A stretch of 58,532 bases of DNA from Betaproteobacteria bacterium (GCA_947486575.1 CANKUB010000013.1:1-58532); one strand, 5' to 3'; shown: positions 34,194-43,743, counted from the stretch's first letter. The notes: generated by a model from the letters alone, not told the origin. A program made the numbers and translations.

Positions 34194-36755
34194 ATGAACC
34201 GAATCCGCCACACACTGGCAAACCGCCAGTGGGCCGTTGCTGCATTGGCAACTGCGCTGTCACTGCTGCCGTTATTCAATGCGCACGCGCAGACTGCTGG
34301 CGGTAAGCCCGCCCCTGCACCTCAACTGCCCGCCGTTGAAGTCATCAGCACCACGCCGCTGCCGGGCCTGAACATGAGCCGCGAACTCGTGCCCGCACCT
34401 GTGCAAACCGCCAACGACGCCGACATTCAGCGCGCCAACAGCATCAACATTGCGGATTTTCTGAATCGCAATCTGGGCAGCGTACACATCAACGAAATGC
34501 AGAATAACCCGTTTCAGCCCGACGTGAATTATCGCGGCTATACGGCTTCACCGCTGCTAGGCACGCCGCAGGGCTTGTCGATCTACATGGACGGCGTGCG
34601 CATGAACCAGCCGTTCGGCGATGTCATGAGCTGGGATTTGATTCCGAAGTCGGCGATCTCGTCTATCACACTGATGCCAGGTTCCAATCCGCTGTTCGGG
34701 TTAAATACACTCGGCGGCGCGCTGTCGATACAGACCAAAGATGGCCGCAGCCACCCCGGCGCGTCGATCACTACCTACGGTGGCAGCAACGGACGGCATT
34801 CGGGCGAATTTGAATACGGCAGCTTCAACCGCAACTGGGACTGGTTCGTCACCGGAACTTACTTCAAGGAACAAGGCTGGCGGGATGCTTCGCCGTCAAA
34901 GGTGGGGCAAATCTTCGGCAAGCTCGGCTGGCGCAATGCTGTCACCGATATTAAAGCCACGCTATCTCACGCCGACAACACCCTCACCGGCAACGGCTTG
35001 CAGGACTTTCGCTTGCTCGCAAACAATTACAACAGCCTCTACAGCAAGCCCGATATCACCGAAAACCGCGCCACCTTGTTTAATCTGCAAGGGAGTCACA
35101 GCGCCAATGATAACCTGATGTTTTCCGGCAACGCCTATTACCGCCGCATTCGCACCAGCACCCTGAATGGTGACGTGAACGAAGGCTCGCTCGATCAATC
35201 GGTGTACCAACCAAGCGCTGGCGAGCGCGCCGCGCTGACTGCTGCAGGCTTCACTGGCTTTCCAGTGGCGGGCGCAACCGCGGCCAACACGCCGTTTCCG
35301 TTCTGGCGCTGCATCGCTAACGTGCTGCTCAACGACGAACCTGCCGAAAAATGCAGCGGTATTATCAACCGCACTACCACCACGCAGAACCAGTGGGGGA
35401 TGACCGGGCAGTTCACCGCACTCGCCAATCTGGGCGGCATCAAACATCAGTTCACCGGCGGCGGCGCCTGGGACGGCAGCAAGGTCAGCTTTGCACAAAC
35501 CGCGCAACTGGGTTATCTGAATCCTGACCGCAGCGTCACCGGGCTGAATTCATTTGCTGATGGCGGCGTGACGGGCGGCAATTTGGATGGCGCGCCGTTT
35601 GACCGGCGCGTCAATCTCGAAGGCCGCACGCGCACTTGGGGCGTCTACGCCACAGACACGATGTCCCTTAGCAGTGCCTGGCATTTAACGCTTTCCGGGC
35701 GCTACAACGAAACACGTATCGACAACACGGATCAATTAAACCTCGCGGCAGGCGCGGGCTCGCTCACTGGCTCGCACCGGTACAGTCGTTTTAACCCGGC
35801 GGCTGGTGTGAGCTTTACGCCCAGCCGCGCGTTTAGCGCCTATGCCAGCTACAGCGAAGGCAGTCGCGCACCCAGCTCCATCGAACTGGGCTGCGCCGAC
35901 CCGCTAAACCCATGTCGGCTACCTAACTCAATGGCCGGTGATCCGCCGCTCAATCAAGTGGTGACAAAAACCTTTGAGTTAGGCGCGCACGGCACGGCGC
36001 CCTTTGGCTTGCGCTGGAACGCAGGCGTGTTCCGCGCCGAGAATCACGACGACATCCTGTTTGTCGCAGCACCCGCGCCCAACACCAATGCAGGTTACTT
36101 CAAGAACTTTGGCAAAACGCGCCGCGATGGCTTTGAAGCTGGCCTCAACCGTAAAGCGGGTGCCTTTAACTTTGGCGCAAACTACACCTGGCTTAAGGCC
36201 ACGTATCAATCCGCCGACACACTCAACGGCGTGGGTAACAGCGCCAACAGCGAATCCGTTGCAGGTGTGAAAGGACACGAAGACGGCACCATCCGCGTGC
36301 TACCTGGCAATCGCATTCCGCTGATTCCCGAGCACATGTTCAAGATACATGCCGACTACGTCGCAACCGGGCAATGGACTGTCGGCGGCAACATGCTGCT
36401 GACGGGAAGCGCCTTTGCACGCGGCAACGAAAACAATCTGCATGCACCGGATGGCCGTTTCTATCTCGGCGAAGGCAAAACCAGCGGCTACACTATTTTT
36501 AATCTGAACACGCGCTTCCAGGTGGATAAGCAACTATCCTTCTTCGCTCAGGTTAACAACGTGTTCGACCGCAAATACAACAGTGGAGCGCAACTTGGTC
36601 CAACCGGATTTACTGCCAATGGCAATTTCATCGCGCGCCCGTTCCCTGCGGATAACGCTGCTGTACAGCAAAGCACCTTCTTCGCACCGGGTGCGCCGCG
36701 CATGGGCTGGATCGGCATACGTTACGTGTTTGATATCCCCAAGCCGAGTATCTAG
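34194..36755 (+). CDS. TonB-dependent outer-membrane receptor
   Basis: An 853-residue receptor. Signal peptide 1-33 ends at AHAQ. The plug domain (about 60-180) has PFQPDVNYRGYTASPLLGTP, SIYMDGVRMNQPFGDV and SSITLMPGSNPLFGLNTLGG, followed by a 22-strand barrel ending in the family's C-terminal aromatic strand (GWIGIRYVFDIP). It would take up a siderophore, cobalamin or another scarce ligand across the outer membrane. GGGAG precedes the ATG. Divergent from the NarL-type kinase; the 34008-34193 gap has a short GGGAA/TTCCC inverted pair near 34029-34055. Confidence 0.92.
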   Translation: MNRIRHTLANRQWAVAALATALSLLPLFNAHAQTAGGKPAPAPQLPAVEVISTTPLPGLNMSRELVPAPVQTANDADIQRANSINIADFLNRNLGSVHINEMQNNPFQPDVNYRGYTASPLLGTPQGLSIYMDGVRMNQPFGDVMSWDLIPKSAISSITLMPGSNPLFGLNTLGGALSIQTKDGRSHPGASITTYGGSNGRHSGEFEYGSFNRNWDWFVTGTYFKEQGWRDASPSKVGQIFGKLGWRNAVTDIKATLSHADNTLTGNGLQDFRLLANNYNSLYSKPDITENRATLFNLQGSHSANDNLMFSGNAYYRRIRTSTLNGDVNEGSLDQSVYQPSAGERAALTAAGFTGFPVAGATAANTPFPFWRCIANVLLNDEPAEKCSGIINRTTTTQNQWGMTGQFTALANLGGIKHQFTGGGAWDGSKVSFAQTAQLGYLNPDRSVTGLNSFADGGVTGGNLDGAPFDRRVNLEGRTRTWGVYATDTMSLSSAWHLTLSGRYNETRIDNTDQLNLAAGAGSLTGSHRYSRFNPAAGVSFTPSRAFSAYASYSEGSRAPSSIELGCADPLNPCRLPNSMAGDPPLNQVVTKTFELGAHGTAPFGLRWNAGVFRAENHDDILFVAAPAPNTNAGYFKNFGKTRRDGFEAGLNRKAGAFNFGANYTWLKATYQSADTLNGVGNSANSESVAGVKGHEDGTIRVLPGNRIPLIPEHMFKIHADYVATGQWTVGGNMLLTGSAFARGNENNLHAPDGRFYLGEGKTSGYTIFNLNTRFQVDKQLSFFAQVNNVFDRKYNSGAQLGPTGFTANGNFIARPFPADNAAVQQSTFFAPGAPRMGWIGIRYVFDIPKPSI

Positions 36756-36758
36756 GCC

Positions 36759-37281
36759 ATGAAAGGCACACTCCTCCTGCTTGCGCTGGCGCTGTATATC
36801 GCGCCACCGGTTGGCGCTCAAACCACGGATAAGGCTTAGACCAAGCCGCCTTCAAGCAACTGTTTGCTCGACGCCAACGACGACGCAGAGCGCTTCCGGC
36901 GGTTGCAAGTCGCCACGGGCGGCACAAAGGCATCAATGTTTGAAATCGGCCAGCGCTTTGAAACCATATATGGCGCCATCACGCGAGGCCATCGGCAACT
37001 TGCCCGGCACAACTGGGAGAAAATCCGCGACCGGATGGAACATTGCGGCCATGAAGCGCCCCACACGCACCGCCAACCTCGAAGACCGGTTTCTGGACAG
37101 CGGCATGTGGAAAGACCTTCAAGACGGGCTGCGCGAAAGTAGCCCGGAGAAATCCCGCGCCGCATTTCTTGCAGCTCGCAAGAGCTTCATGGAATGCCAC
37201 GACGCGGAAAACGTCTCGTGTCAGAATAACAATTCGGTATTTGAAAGAACCATCAGTTTCCCGGGGCCCGCCACAAAATAG
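36759..37281 (+). pseudogene. Broken secreted protein gene (amber stop plus frameshift)
   Basis: A signal peptide MKGTLLLLALALYIAPPVGA is followed by an in-frame TAG at 36837-36839. The same frame continues as LDANDDAERFRRLQVATGG and FEIGQRFETIYGAITRG to about 37045, after which the coding sense moves by one base into the frame ANLEDRFLDSGMWKDLQDGL with FMECHDAENVSCQ and ends at the TAG at 37279-37281. The pieces resemble small periplasmic proteins of about 170 residues related to cytochrome c-like sensors, but with no CxxCH. Two defects make it a probable pseudogene. It begins 3 bases after the TonB receptor stop. Confidence 0.6.
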
Positions 37282-37303
37282 CAGAGCGGTGTATGCTTGT
37301 TGA

Positions 37304-37759
37304 ATGCGCCTCGTTCTCGACACCAACGTGTGGCTGGACTGGCTGGTATTTGATGATCCCGGCATAGCCCCCATCAAACACATAGTGGCGAGCGGCACTG
37401 CCACAATTTTTGTGTCACTGGCTTGTGCTACGGAACTCAAGCGCGTACTCGGCTATGTGCTTTCGGGTCGCGCACTCGATATGCAGGCGCAGTCCGCCGC
37501 ACTCGCACTATGCAAAGCCATGTCCATCGCTGTTGAGGAATGCCACGAAACTCACGCCATCGAAACCCTGCCTCGATGCGCTGACCCGGACGACCAAATG
37601 TTTCTCGAACTCGCACGCGATTGCCGCGCCGATGCGCTGATCACCAAGGATCGCGATCTGTTGGCGCTGGCCGCGCGCAAGGTGAAGCCAATGCCATTTC
37701 GCATACTCACGCCGCGCGAGTTTGCGCGCGATACGCCGGGCGTCTGCGCCATCCGTTAA
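37304..37759 (+). CDS. PIN-domain putative toxin (COG1569 type)
   Basis: A 151-residue PIN protein. The acidic residues are in LVLDTNVWLDWLVF, ATELKRVL and RCADPDDQMFLELA, followed by ADALITKDRDLLALA, the landmark of COG1569 putative toxin-antitoxin PIN proteins. No antitoxin-like gene is seen on either side, so it may be an orphan or use a partner elsewhere. Confidence 0.85.
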   Translation: MRLVLDTNVWLDWLVFDDPGIAPIKHIVASGTATIFVSLACATELKRVLGYVLSGRALDMQAQSAALALCKAMSIAVEECHETHAIETLPRCADPDDQMFLELARDCRADALITKDRDLLALAARKVKPMPFRILTPREFARDTPGVCAIR

Positions 37760-37797
37760 ACTCCTGCTTGCAGCCCCGTCATGCGAAATAAAAGAAT

Positions 37798-37822
37798 TGA
37801 ATAAAAACAATGACTTACAGGA
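37798..37822 (+). repeat. Dispersed AT-rich element, copy 7
   Basis: TTGAATAAAAACAATGACTT then ACAGG. It ends 8 bases upstream of the ModA-like start codon, and the AGG at its end may serve as the Shine-Dalgarno. Confidence 0.6.
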
Positions 37823-37829
37823 TATCACA

Positions 37830-38522
37830 ATGACCAAGCCCGTTACCATCAAAGTCATGGCCACCGCTGCATTCAAAGAGGCTTATCTCGAACTCGTGCC
37901 GCAGTTCGAGCACGCCAGCGGCCACAAGGTCGTCACCACCTGGGCCAGCAACAGCGATGTGGTCACACGCGTGCTGGCGGGAGAACTCACTGATCTGATG
38001 GTGATGTCGGCTGATGCTGTTGACAAACTCATCGCCGCTGGCAAGGTAGCCAAAGATGGCCGCGTTGATATCGCCACTTCATGGGTGGCCGCCGCCGTCA
38101 AAAAAGGCGCGGCACGGCCTGACATCAGTTCCGCCGAAGCCTTTAAACGCAGCATGCTTGCCGCAAAATCCATTGCGTATTCATTTGGCCCGAGCGGCGT
38201 TTATCTCGTGGGGTTGTTCCAACGCATGGGCATCAGCATGCAACTCGCGGGCAAAGTTCAGCAAATCAAAGGCGAACCGGTGGGCGCGGTGGTGGCGCGC
38301 GGCGATGCAGAAATAGGCTTTCAGCAGATGAGCGAATTGATCGCCGTGCGCGGAATCGACATCATCGGAGCCCTCTCCAAGGACATTGAACAGATCACCA
38401 CGTTTTCCACCGGTCGACACGCGCAAAGCCAGATGGCCGACGCTGCTCATGCGCTATCCGCATTTTTCAAGGCATCTGCTGCGCATGCCATCATTCGTGC
38501 CAAAGGCATGGAGCCCATCTGA
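37830..38522 (+). CDS. ModA-like substrate-binding protein without signal peptide
   Basis: A 230-residue protein of the molybdate-binding (ModA, COG0725) family: MTKPVTIKVMATAAFKEAYL, AGELTDLMVMSADAVDKLI, AYSFGPSGVYLVGLFQRMGI and DAEIGFQQMSELIAVRG. Unlike transport receptors it has no signal peptide from the ATG at 37830, and no credible longer start is available because the upstream codons are the AT-rich element. No ModBC genes are nearby. It may bind its ligand in the cytoplasm or be a sensor or scavenger. It is followed by the propeller protein. Confidence 0.8.
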   Translation: MTKPVTIKVMATAAFKEAYLELVPQFEHASGHKVVTTWASNSDVVTRVLAGELTDLMVMSADAVDKLIAAGKVAKDGRVDIATSWVAAAVKKGAARPDISSAEAFKRSMLAAKSIAYSFGPSGVYLVGLFQRMGISMQLAGKVQQIKGEPVGAVVARGDAEIGFQQMSELIAVRGIDIIGALSKDIEQITTFSTGRHAQSQMADAAHALSAFFKASAAHAIIRAKGMEPI

Positions 38523-38537
38523 CCAAGAGGCAAAATA

Positions 38538-39626
38538 ATGAATAAATACAATAATTTACAGACATTTCTCGCAGTGATGCTATTGGTGCTGTGCCAGAGC
38601 ACCTTGGCCGCTGACGCGCCCAAGTTCGAGATCGACCCCACTTGGCCGAAAGTGCCGGAAAAATTCAAACTTGGCGACGCCTCCAGCATCGCCATCGATG
38701 CACAGGACAACGTGTGGGTGCTGCATCGTCCGCGCACTCTGCAAGGCGATAACGCGAAAATGGCCGCGCCTGCGATCATGATCTTCGACAACTCAGGCAA
38801 CTATCTGCGCAGTTGGGGTGGTACGGGGAGTGGATTCGAGTGGCCAGCACGCGAGCACGGCATCCACATCGATTACAAGGGTAACGTGTGGGTAGGCGGT
38901 AACAACTGCCCCGCACGCGCTCTACCTGGCCTGCAACCCGTGGGCGACGATCAGTTATTGAAATTTACGCAAGACGGAAAATTCGTCATGCAGATTGGTA
39001 AAGCCACGCAAAGCACAGGCAATGCCGACACGTTGAATCTGCGGCAACCGGCAGATGTATGGGTGCATCGCAAAACCAATGAAGTGTTCGTCGCCGACGG
39101 CTACGGCAATCACAGAGTAGCGGTATTCGATGCCGACAGCGGCAAATTCAAACGCATGTGGGGCGCCTTCGGTAACAAACCGCTGGATAATTTTGCCTGC
39201 CCGCCGCCAAGCTTAAAAGCCGTGCCCGAAGGCCCCGGCCCCGATCAATTCAGTATCGTTCACGCCATACGTGTTTCCGACGATGGCCTGGTGTATGTAG
39301 CCGACCGCGAAAACCGCCGCATACCAATGTTCACCGCTGATGGAAAATTTCTCAAGCAATACGTAAGACACAATGCGCCGTTCGCACGCAACATCGCGCT
39401 ATCACCTGACGCGGAACAACGTTATTTGTATGTCGGCGGCGGTGTTGATATCGTGATCCTCGATCGCAAGACACTGGAATTCATCGATGTGATCGGCGGC
39501 GGCGGATTGCTCGGCGGCGGGCATCAGATTGCGACTGATTCCAAAGGCAATTTGTATGTGGCGCAGACCGCGCGCGGATTGCAGAAGCTGGTTTACAGAG
39601 GCATGGGGCCGGTGAGACAAAAATAA
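38538..39626 (+). CDS. Secreted NHL/six-bladed beta-propeller protein
   Basis: A 362-residue protein. A signal peptide (MNKYNNLQTFLAVMLLVLCQ to LAADA) precedes a propeller with repeated blades: SIAIDAQDNVWVLHRP, GIHIDYKGNVWVGGN, VFVADGYGNHRVAVFD, VYVADRENRRIPMF and QIATDSKGNLYVAQT. Such propellers bind ligands or act as lactonase- or hydrolase-like enzymes; this one is related to peptidylglycine-lyase-type NHL proteins of unknown role in proteobacteria. AGAGG precedes the ATG. Codons 1-8 are formed by an AT-rich element copy. A Bug receptor follows 20 bases downstream. Confidence 0.85.
   Translation: MNKYNNLQTFLAVMLLVLCQSTLAADAPKFEIDPTWPKVPEKFKLGDASSIAIDAQDNVWVLHRPRTLQGDNAKMAAPAIMIFDNSGNYLRSWGGTGSGFEWPAREHGIHIDYKGNVWVGGNNCPARALPGLQPVGDDQLLKFTQDGKFVMQIGKATQSTGNADTLNLRQPADVWVHRKTNEVFVADGYGNHRVAVFDADSGKFKRMWGAFGNKPLDNFACPPPSLKAVPEGPGPDQFSIVHAIRVSDDGLVYVADRENRRIPMFTADGKFLKQYVRHNAPFARNIALSPDAEQRYLYVGGGVDIVILDRKTLEFIDVIGGGGLLGGGHQIATDSKGNLYVAQTARGLQKLVYRGMGPVRQK
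38539..38563 (+). repeat. Dispersed AT-rich element, copy 8
   Basis: TGAATAAATACAATAATTTA then CAGAC, two mismatches from the core. It supplies the start codon context and first codons of the propeller gene in sense orientation. Confidence 0.55.
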
Positions 39627-39646
39627 TCGGCCCGGCAGGCGCGCTT

Positions 39647-40612
39647 ATGTCACGAAAGCAAATTCTAATTTGGGTCGCAACACTGAGTGTAATCAACCTT
39701 GTAAGCAATGCGCTTGCTCAATCCGCGTTCCCGGCAAAACCGCTGCGCTTCATCGCCATGGGCACTGGATTCCCCGAAAACACCGCACGCGTCATCGGTA
39801 ACGAAATAGCGGCAATGACCAAACAATTGGTCATCGTCGAACCCCGGCCCGGCGCCAACGGCATACTTGCTGCTGAATTTGTCGCCAAGGCGCCGCCAGA
39901 TGGTTACACACTGTTAGCGGGCACCAATTCTACGCATGCCGCCAATCCCAGTCTCTACAAAAAACTGCCGTATCACTATATTAAAGATTTTGCGCCAGTC
40001 AGTGGCATATCGATCGGCATGTCGCTCGCCGTAGTCAACCCCCATGTACCGGTAAAAACCGTGGCGGAACTTACTGCGCTGGCGCGCAAGTCGCCAGGCA
40101 ATCTGACGTTTGGCTCGGGCAGTTCTGTCGGCTTGGTTGCAGTGGAGTATTTCAAACTTGTCACCGGTATCCACATGACGAATGTTCCCTACAAGACTGT
40201 GCCCCAGGCAGCAACAGACCTGATCGCCGGACGCATCGACATGATGATCCTGAATCTTGGCACAGCAATGCCGCAAGTGCAGGCAGGCAAGCTGCGTGCG
40301 CTGGCAGTCACCGGCGCGAAACGCTGGCCGGTGCTACCCAACACGCCCACCATGAGTGAAGCCGGTGTGCCTAACTACGAATGGAGCTTCTGGAATGCGG
40401 CATGGCTGCCTGCGGGGACACCTGTTGAAATTGTTGCGCGCATGAACGAGCTATTGACTGGTGCAATCGATCGTCCCAAGGTGAAAGAATATTTGTTCAA
40501 CGCAGGCAGCACGGCATTTGCCACCACACCCGACGAATTGATGAAATTCCAGATCGCCGAGCATGACAAGTGGCGTAAGGTGATACTCGCTGCAAAAATA
40601 CTGGCTGAATGA
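39647..40612 (+). CDS. Bug/TctC-type periplasmic receptor 6
   Basis: A 321-residue receptor with a signal peptide ending at ALA (about residue 25). The ligand loop reads RFIAMGTGFPENTARVIG and lacks the usual PGG-SD sequence, so its ligand may differ from the others. Later blocks are normal: PPDGYTLLAGTNSTHAANP, VPYKTVPQAATDLIAGRI and LPNTPTMSEAGVPNYEW. It sits between the propeller gene and the second 2-hydroxyacid dehydrogenase, all on the same strand. Confidence 0.88.
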   Translation: MSRKQILIWVATLSVINLVSNALAQSAFPAKPLRFIAMGTGFPENTARVIGNEIAAMTKQLVIVEPRPGANGILAAEFVAKAPPDGYTLLAGTNSTHAANPSLYKKLPYHYIKDFAPVSGISIGMSLAVVNPHVPVKTVAELTALARKSPGNLTFGSGSSVGLVAVEYFKLVTGIHMTNVPYKTVPQAATDLIAGRIDMMILNLGTAMPQVQAGKLRALAVTGAKRWPVLPNTPTMSEAGVPNYEWSFWNAAWLPAGTPVEIVARMNELLTGAIDRPKVKEYLFNAGSTAFATTPDELMKFQIAEHDKWRKVILAAKILAE

Positions 40613-40686
40613 GGTGGCAATTGAATCGGGAATTGCTGCAAATTGATACGATCGTACTCTCGCAACCCATCCACAAGGAGCAGTGA

Positions 40687-41640
40687 ATGAGCAAGCCCGT
40701 TTGCATTGTCCGCATGAATGAAGCCAAAATCTACGAACAGGCCCTTGCACGCGCAGGCCTTGCAGATAAGTTCGAAGTACACTGTCTTACGCTCGATCAG
40801 CCCATTACCGATGCGCTGGCCGCGCGCACCGAGGTGCTCCTCGGATGGCAACCGGCCAGTTACCTCAGCAACATGCCGCGTCTGCGCTGGGTGCAAGCGA
40901 TGACAGCGGGAGTCGAGGCGTGGCTCGCTTGCCCGGACCTCAGAACCAATGTTGCGCTTTGCTGCGCACGCGGTACCCATCGCATATCGATGCCGGAGAA
41001 TATTCTCGGCGCCCTGTTCCATCTGACCAAACCCTACATGCAGTGCGCGCTCGACCAGCGCGACAGCCGCTGGACCAAGCGCCAGTCAATACCACTGGCG
41101 GGCAAAACACTCGGCATCCTCGGGCTGGGGGCCATCGGTCAGGAATTGGCGCGCAAGGCCGATGCACTCGAAATGCGCGTTATCGGCACCAAACGCCAGC
41201 CGCAATCGCTCGCGCATGTCGCGAAGGTTTACCCGCAAGAAGCCACTGACGAGGTGCTTGGCGCAGCAGATTTCGTGCTGCTGCTGTTGCCATCGACGCC
41301 CGATACCGAGAACTTCATCGATGCGCGCAGGCTACGGGCGATGCAGCCCACTGCGTGGCTGCTCAATTTCGCGCGCGGCGCACTAATCGTCGACGTGGAT
41401 CTGATAGCAGCGGTGCAATCGAAGACCATCGCTGGCGCAGTGCTCGACGTGTTCCGCGAAGAGCCACTGCCAGCAACACATCCGTTCTGGCAAACCGAAG
41501 GCATACGGGTGCTGCCGCACATCGGCGGCGGGCATCCCGAGCGCAGTCTGGCCGTAGCCGAGATTTTCGTCGAAAATGCGCGCCGCTTCCTCGCTGGCGA
41601 ACCGCTGAATGCCGTGGTGGACAGAGCGCAGGGGTATTGA
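40687..41640 (+). CDS. D-2-hydroxyacid dehydrogenase (GhrA/phosphoglycerate-dehydrogenase-like)
   Basis: A 317-residue enzyme with NAD(P) loop LGILGLGAIGQELA, catalytic Arg in LNFARGALIVDVD, Glu in LDVFREEPLP and His in VLPHIGGGHPE. The N-terminal half (LLGWQPASYLSNMPRLRWVQ, TAGVEAWL) is typical of the GhrA-type subgroup acting on glyoxylate, hydroxypyruvate or other 2-oxoacids. AAGGAG lies upstream of the ATG. It is adjacent to Bug receptors on both sides, suggesting a 2-oxoacid brought in by them. Confidence 0.92.
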   Translation: MSKPVCIVRMNEAKIYEQALARAGLADKFEVHCLTLDQPITDALAARTEVLLGWQPASYLSNMPRLRWVQAMTAGVEAWLACPDLRTNVALCCARGTHRISMPENILGALFHLTKPYMQCALDQRDSRWTKRQSIPLAGKTLGILGLGAIGQELARKADALEMRVIGTKRQPQSLAHVAKVYPQEATDEVLGAADFVLLLLPSTPDTENFIDARRLRAMQPTAWLLNFARGALIVDVDLIAAVQSKTIAGAVLDVFREEPLPATHPFWQTEGIRVLPHIGGGHPERSLAVAEIFVENARRFLAGEPLNAVVDRAQGY

Positions 41641-41676
41641 GTCCCGCGCACGCTGTCTGCGCAAGGCGCCGTTAAA

Positions 41677-42666
41677 TCACTCGGGGCGGATTCCAGCCTC
41701 GCGGATCACTTTTCTGAATCGCACCACTTCGTTGCGCATGTGCTGTTCGAATACCGCAGGCGTGCTGCCGACCGTCTCCGACCCATCCGCCATGAGACGC
41801 TCCTTGACATCCGCTGCGCGCAGTGCCTCTGCAATCGCGCTACTCAGTCGATTGACGACCACGGAGGGCGTGCGCTTGGGCGCGACTACGCCGTACCAGC
41901 CAATCAGCTCCAGACCCGGTAGCGTTTCTGCCACCGTGGGCACGTCGGGAACAACGCGTGAGCGCGTAAGTGACGTGACGCCCAGCACACGAATCCTGCC
42001 AGCGCGAACCAGCGGCAGGCCCGATGTAATACTGGCAAACGTGAGTTGCAGCTGCCCGCCAGCCAGATCGGCCAGCGCCTGCGGTGGGCCTTTGTACGGC
42101 ACATGCGTTACTTTTATGCCCGCTACCGCGTTGAACACCTCGGTTACCACGTGATTCGAGCCGCCGATGCCGCTCGAACCATAGTTAAGTTTGCCCGGCT
42201 GTGATTTGGCAAGATCGATAAAGTCGCGCACGCTGCGCACCGGCAACGCCAGTGACACCACCATCAGATACGGATTGCGGGCAACATAGCTCACCCCTGC
42301 AAAATCGCGTTCAATGTCATAGCTGAGTCTGGTTTCGAAGGCATTGGACACCAGTTGCGCAACCGCCAGCATCATCACGGTATAGCCGTCGGGCTGTGCT
42401 TTCGCAACCATCTCTGCCGCGATTGCGCCGGTTGCGCCGGGGCGATTGTCGACCACGACGCTGTGGCCAAATATCTCGGAAAGTTTCACCGACACGCTAC
42501 GTGCGGCAATGTCCGATCCGCCACCAGCAACAAAGCCCGTCAGCATGCGTATCGGTCGCGCTGGATAGTCTGCGGCTGTCGCCATCGGCACGGCGGCGGC
42601 CACCATCAGCGAAGTACGAAGCATGCATTGCATCAGTTGCAAAACCAACGTACGAATCGAAATCAT
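41677..42666 (-). CDS. Bug/TctC-type periplasmic receptor 7
   Basis: A 329-residue receptor. ATG at 42666 opens a signal peptide ending at TAA (MISIRTLVLQLMQCMLRTSL to MATAAD); the upstream opening of the frame overlaps receptor 8 and is not used. The loop is RMLTGFVAGGGSDIAARSVS. The blocks QPDGYTVMMLAVAQLVSNA and VPYKGPPQALADLAGGQLQL are present. It follows receptor 8 by 25 bases, so the two form a pair. Confidence 0.9.
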   Translation of the reverse strand: MISIRTLVLQLMQCMLRTSLMVAAAVPMATAADYPARPIRMLTGFVAGGGSDIAARSVSVKLSEIFGHSVVVDNRPGATGAIAAEMVAKAQPDGYTVMMLAVAQLVSNAFETRLSYDIERDFAGVSYVARNPYLMVVSLALPVRSVRDFIDLAKSQPGKLNYGSSGIGGSNHVVTEVFNAVAGIKVTHVPYKGPPQALADLAGGQLQLTFASITSGLPLVRAGRIRVLGVTSLTRSRVVPDVPTVAETLPGLELIGWYGVVAPKRTPSVVVNRLSSAIAEALRAADVKERLMADGSETVGSTPAVFEQHMRNEVVRFRKVIREAGIRPE

Positions 42667-42691
42667 GGATTTCCCGCGCTTTGCCACTGGC

Positions 42692-43693
42692 CTATTCACT
42701 CATGGTAATCCCGGCGTCCTTGATAACCTTTGCCCATTTGTCGATGTCCTGCCTGATGATTGTCACAACTTCATCCGAACCTTTGCCATCAATATCCAGA
42801 CCCATCTGGGCGAACCGTCCACGCATTTCGGAGTTTGCAATAATCTTCATCGATTCCTGATGCACTTTGTTGCGGATAGCCGCTGGCGTGCCGGTCGGCG
42901 CCAGCAGCGCAAACCATGACACCGCCTCAAAACCCGGATAACCGGATTCTGCGATAGTCGGCAGATCCGGTACGTTGGGCGAGCGCTTGAGCGACGTTAC
43001 CGCCAGCCCCCGCAACCGGCCATCGCGCACCACTGGGAGAATGGACCCGGTGTTCTGAATGGTCATCGTCACCCGCCCGCCGATCACGTCCGTAAACACG
43101 GCACCTTTATACGGGATATGCGCAATGTCTATCCCGGCGAGGCCCTTCAGCAACTCGCCTGCGATGTGTTGCGGCGTTCCCGCGCCAGGCGAGGCGTACG
43201 ATAGCTTTCGTGATGGCACCTTGGCGTAGGCGACCAATTCCTGCATAGTCTTCACCGGCACCTCATTGTTAACAGCCAGAATGCTTGGCATCGCGAGCAC
43301 CATTGATATCGGCACCAGATCGCGCACCACATCGTAAAGCGGCTTGCTTTGCAGCGTCGGCAGAATGGTCAGCGCGCCATTGCCTGAGAACATCAAGGTG
43401 TAACCATCGGGCGGCGACTTCGCAACGCGCGAGACCCCAACCGCGCCGCCGATGCCGGGAACGTTATCCACGACGACAGTTACACCCCATGCTTCGCTGT
43501 ATTTTTGTGCAAAGATACGCGCTGTAACGTCAGTCGCGCTGCCGGGCGTAAACCCTACCACCAGACGAACCGATTTGGCAGGATAGCTGGATGCTGCGGC
43601 ACCATCCGTTTGTGCGCGGACGGTAAAAGGAGACAGCGCGAGCACAACGCCACCGATCATGGCACTGCTGGTGCGTAACATCGTTTTCAGCAT
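42692..43693 (-). CDS. Bug/TctC-type periplasmic receptor 8
   Basis: A 333-residue receptor with GGGAG before the ATG and a signal peptide ending near VRAQ. The loop is RLVVGFTPGSATDVTARIF, with a serine where most have a second glycine. The block IPYKGAVFTDVIGGRVTM is shorter than normal. It lies downstream of the DapA-like gene on the same strand, separated by 50 bases. Confidence 0.9.
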   Translation of the reverse strand: MLKTMLRTSSAMIGGVVLALSPFTVRAQTDGAAASSYPAKSVRLVVGFTPGSATDVTARIFAQKYSEAWGVTVVVDNVPGIGGAVGVSRVAKSPPDGYTLMFSGNGALTILPTLQSKPLYDVVRDLVPISMVLAMPSILAVNNEVPVKTMQELVAYAKVPSRKLSYASPGAGTPQHIAGELLKGLAGIDIAHIPYKGAVFTDVIGGRVTMTIQNTGSILPVVRDGRLRGLAVTSLKRSPNVPDLPTIAESGYPGFEAVSWFALLAPTGTPAAIRNKVHQESMKIIANSEMRGRFAQMGLDIDGKGSDEVVTIIRQDIDKWAKVIKDAGITMSE

Positions 43694-43743
43694 GAATTTC
43701 TCCCGAGCATTTTAATTGAGCACAAGCATCTCTTGTCCACGCA

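Noticed and set aside
36837-36839. In-frame TAG in the broken gene considered as a recoded codon (pyrrolysine)
   Set aside because: It follows the signal peptide at a non-conserved place, a frameshift is also present, and no Pyl genes are expected in this group.
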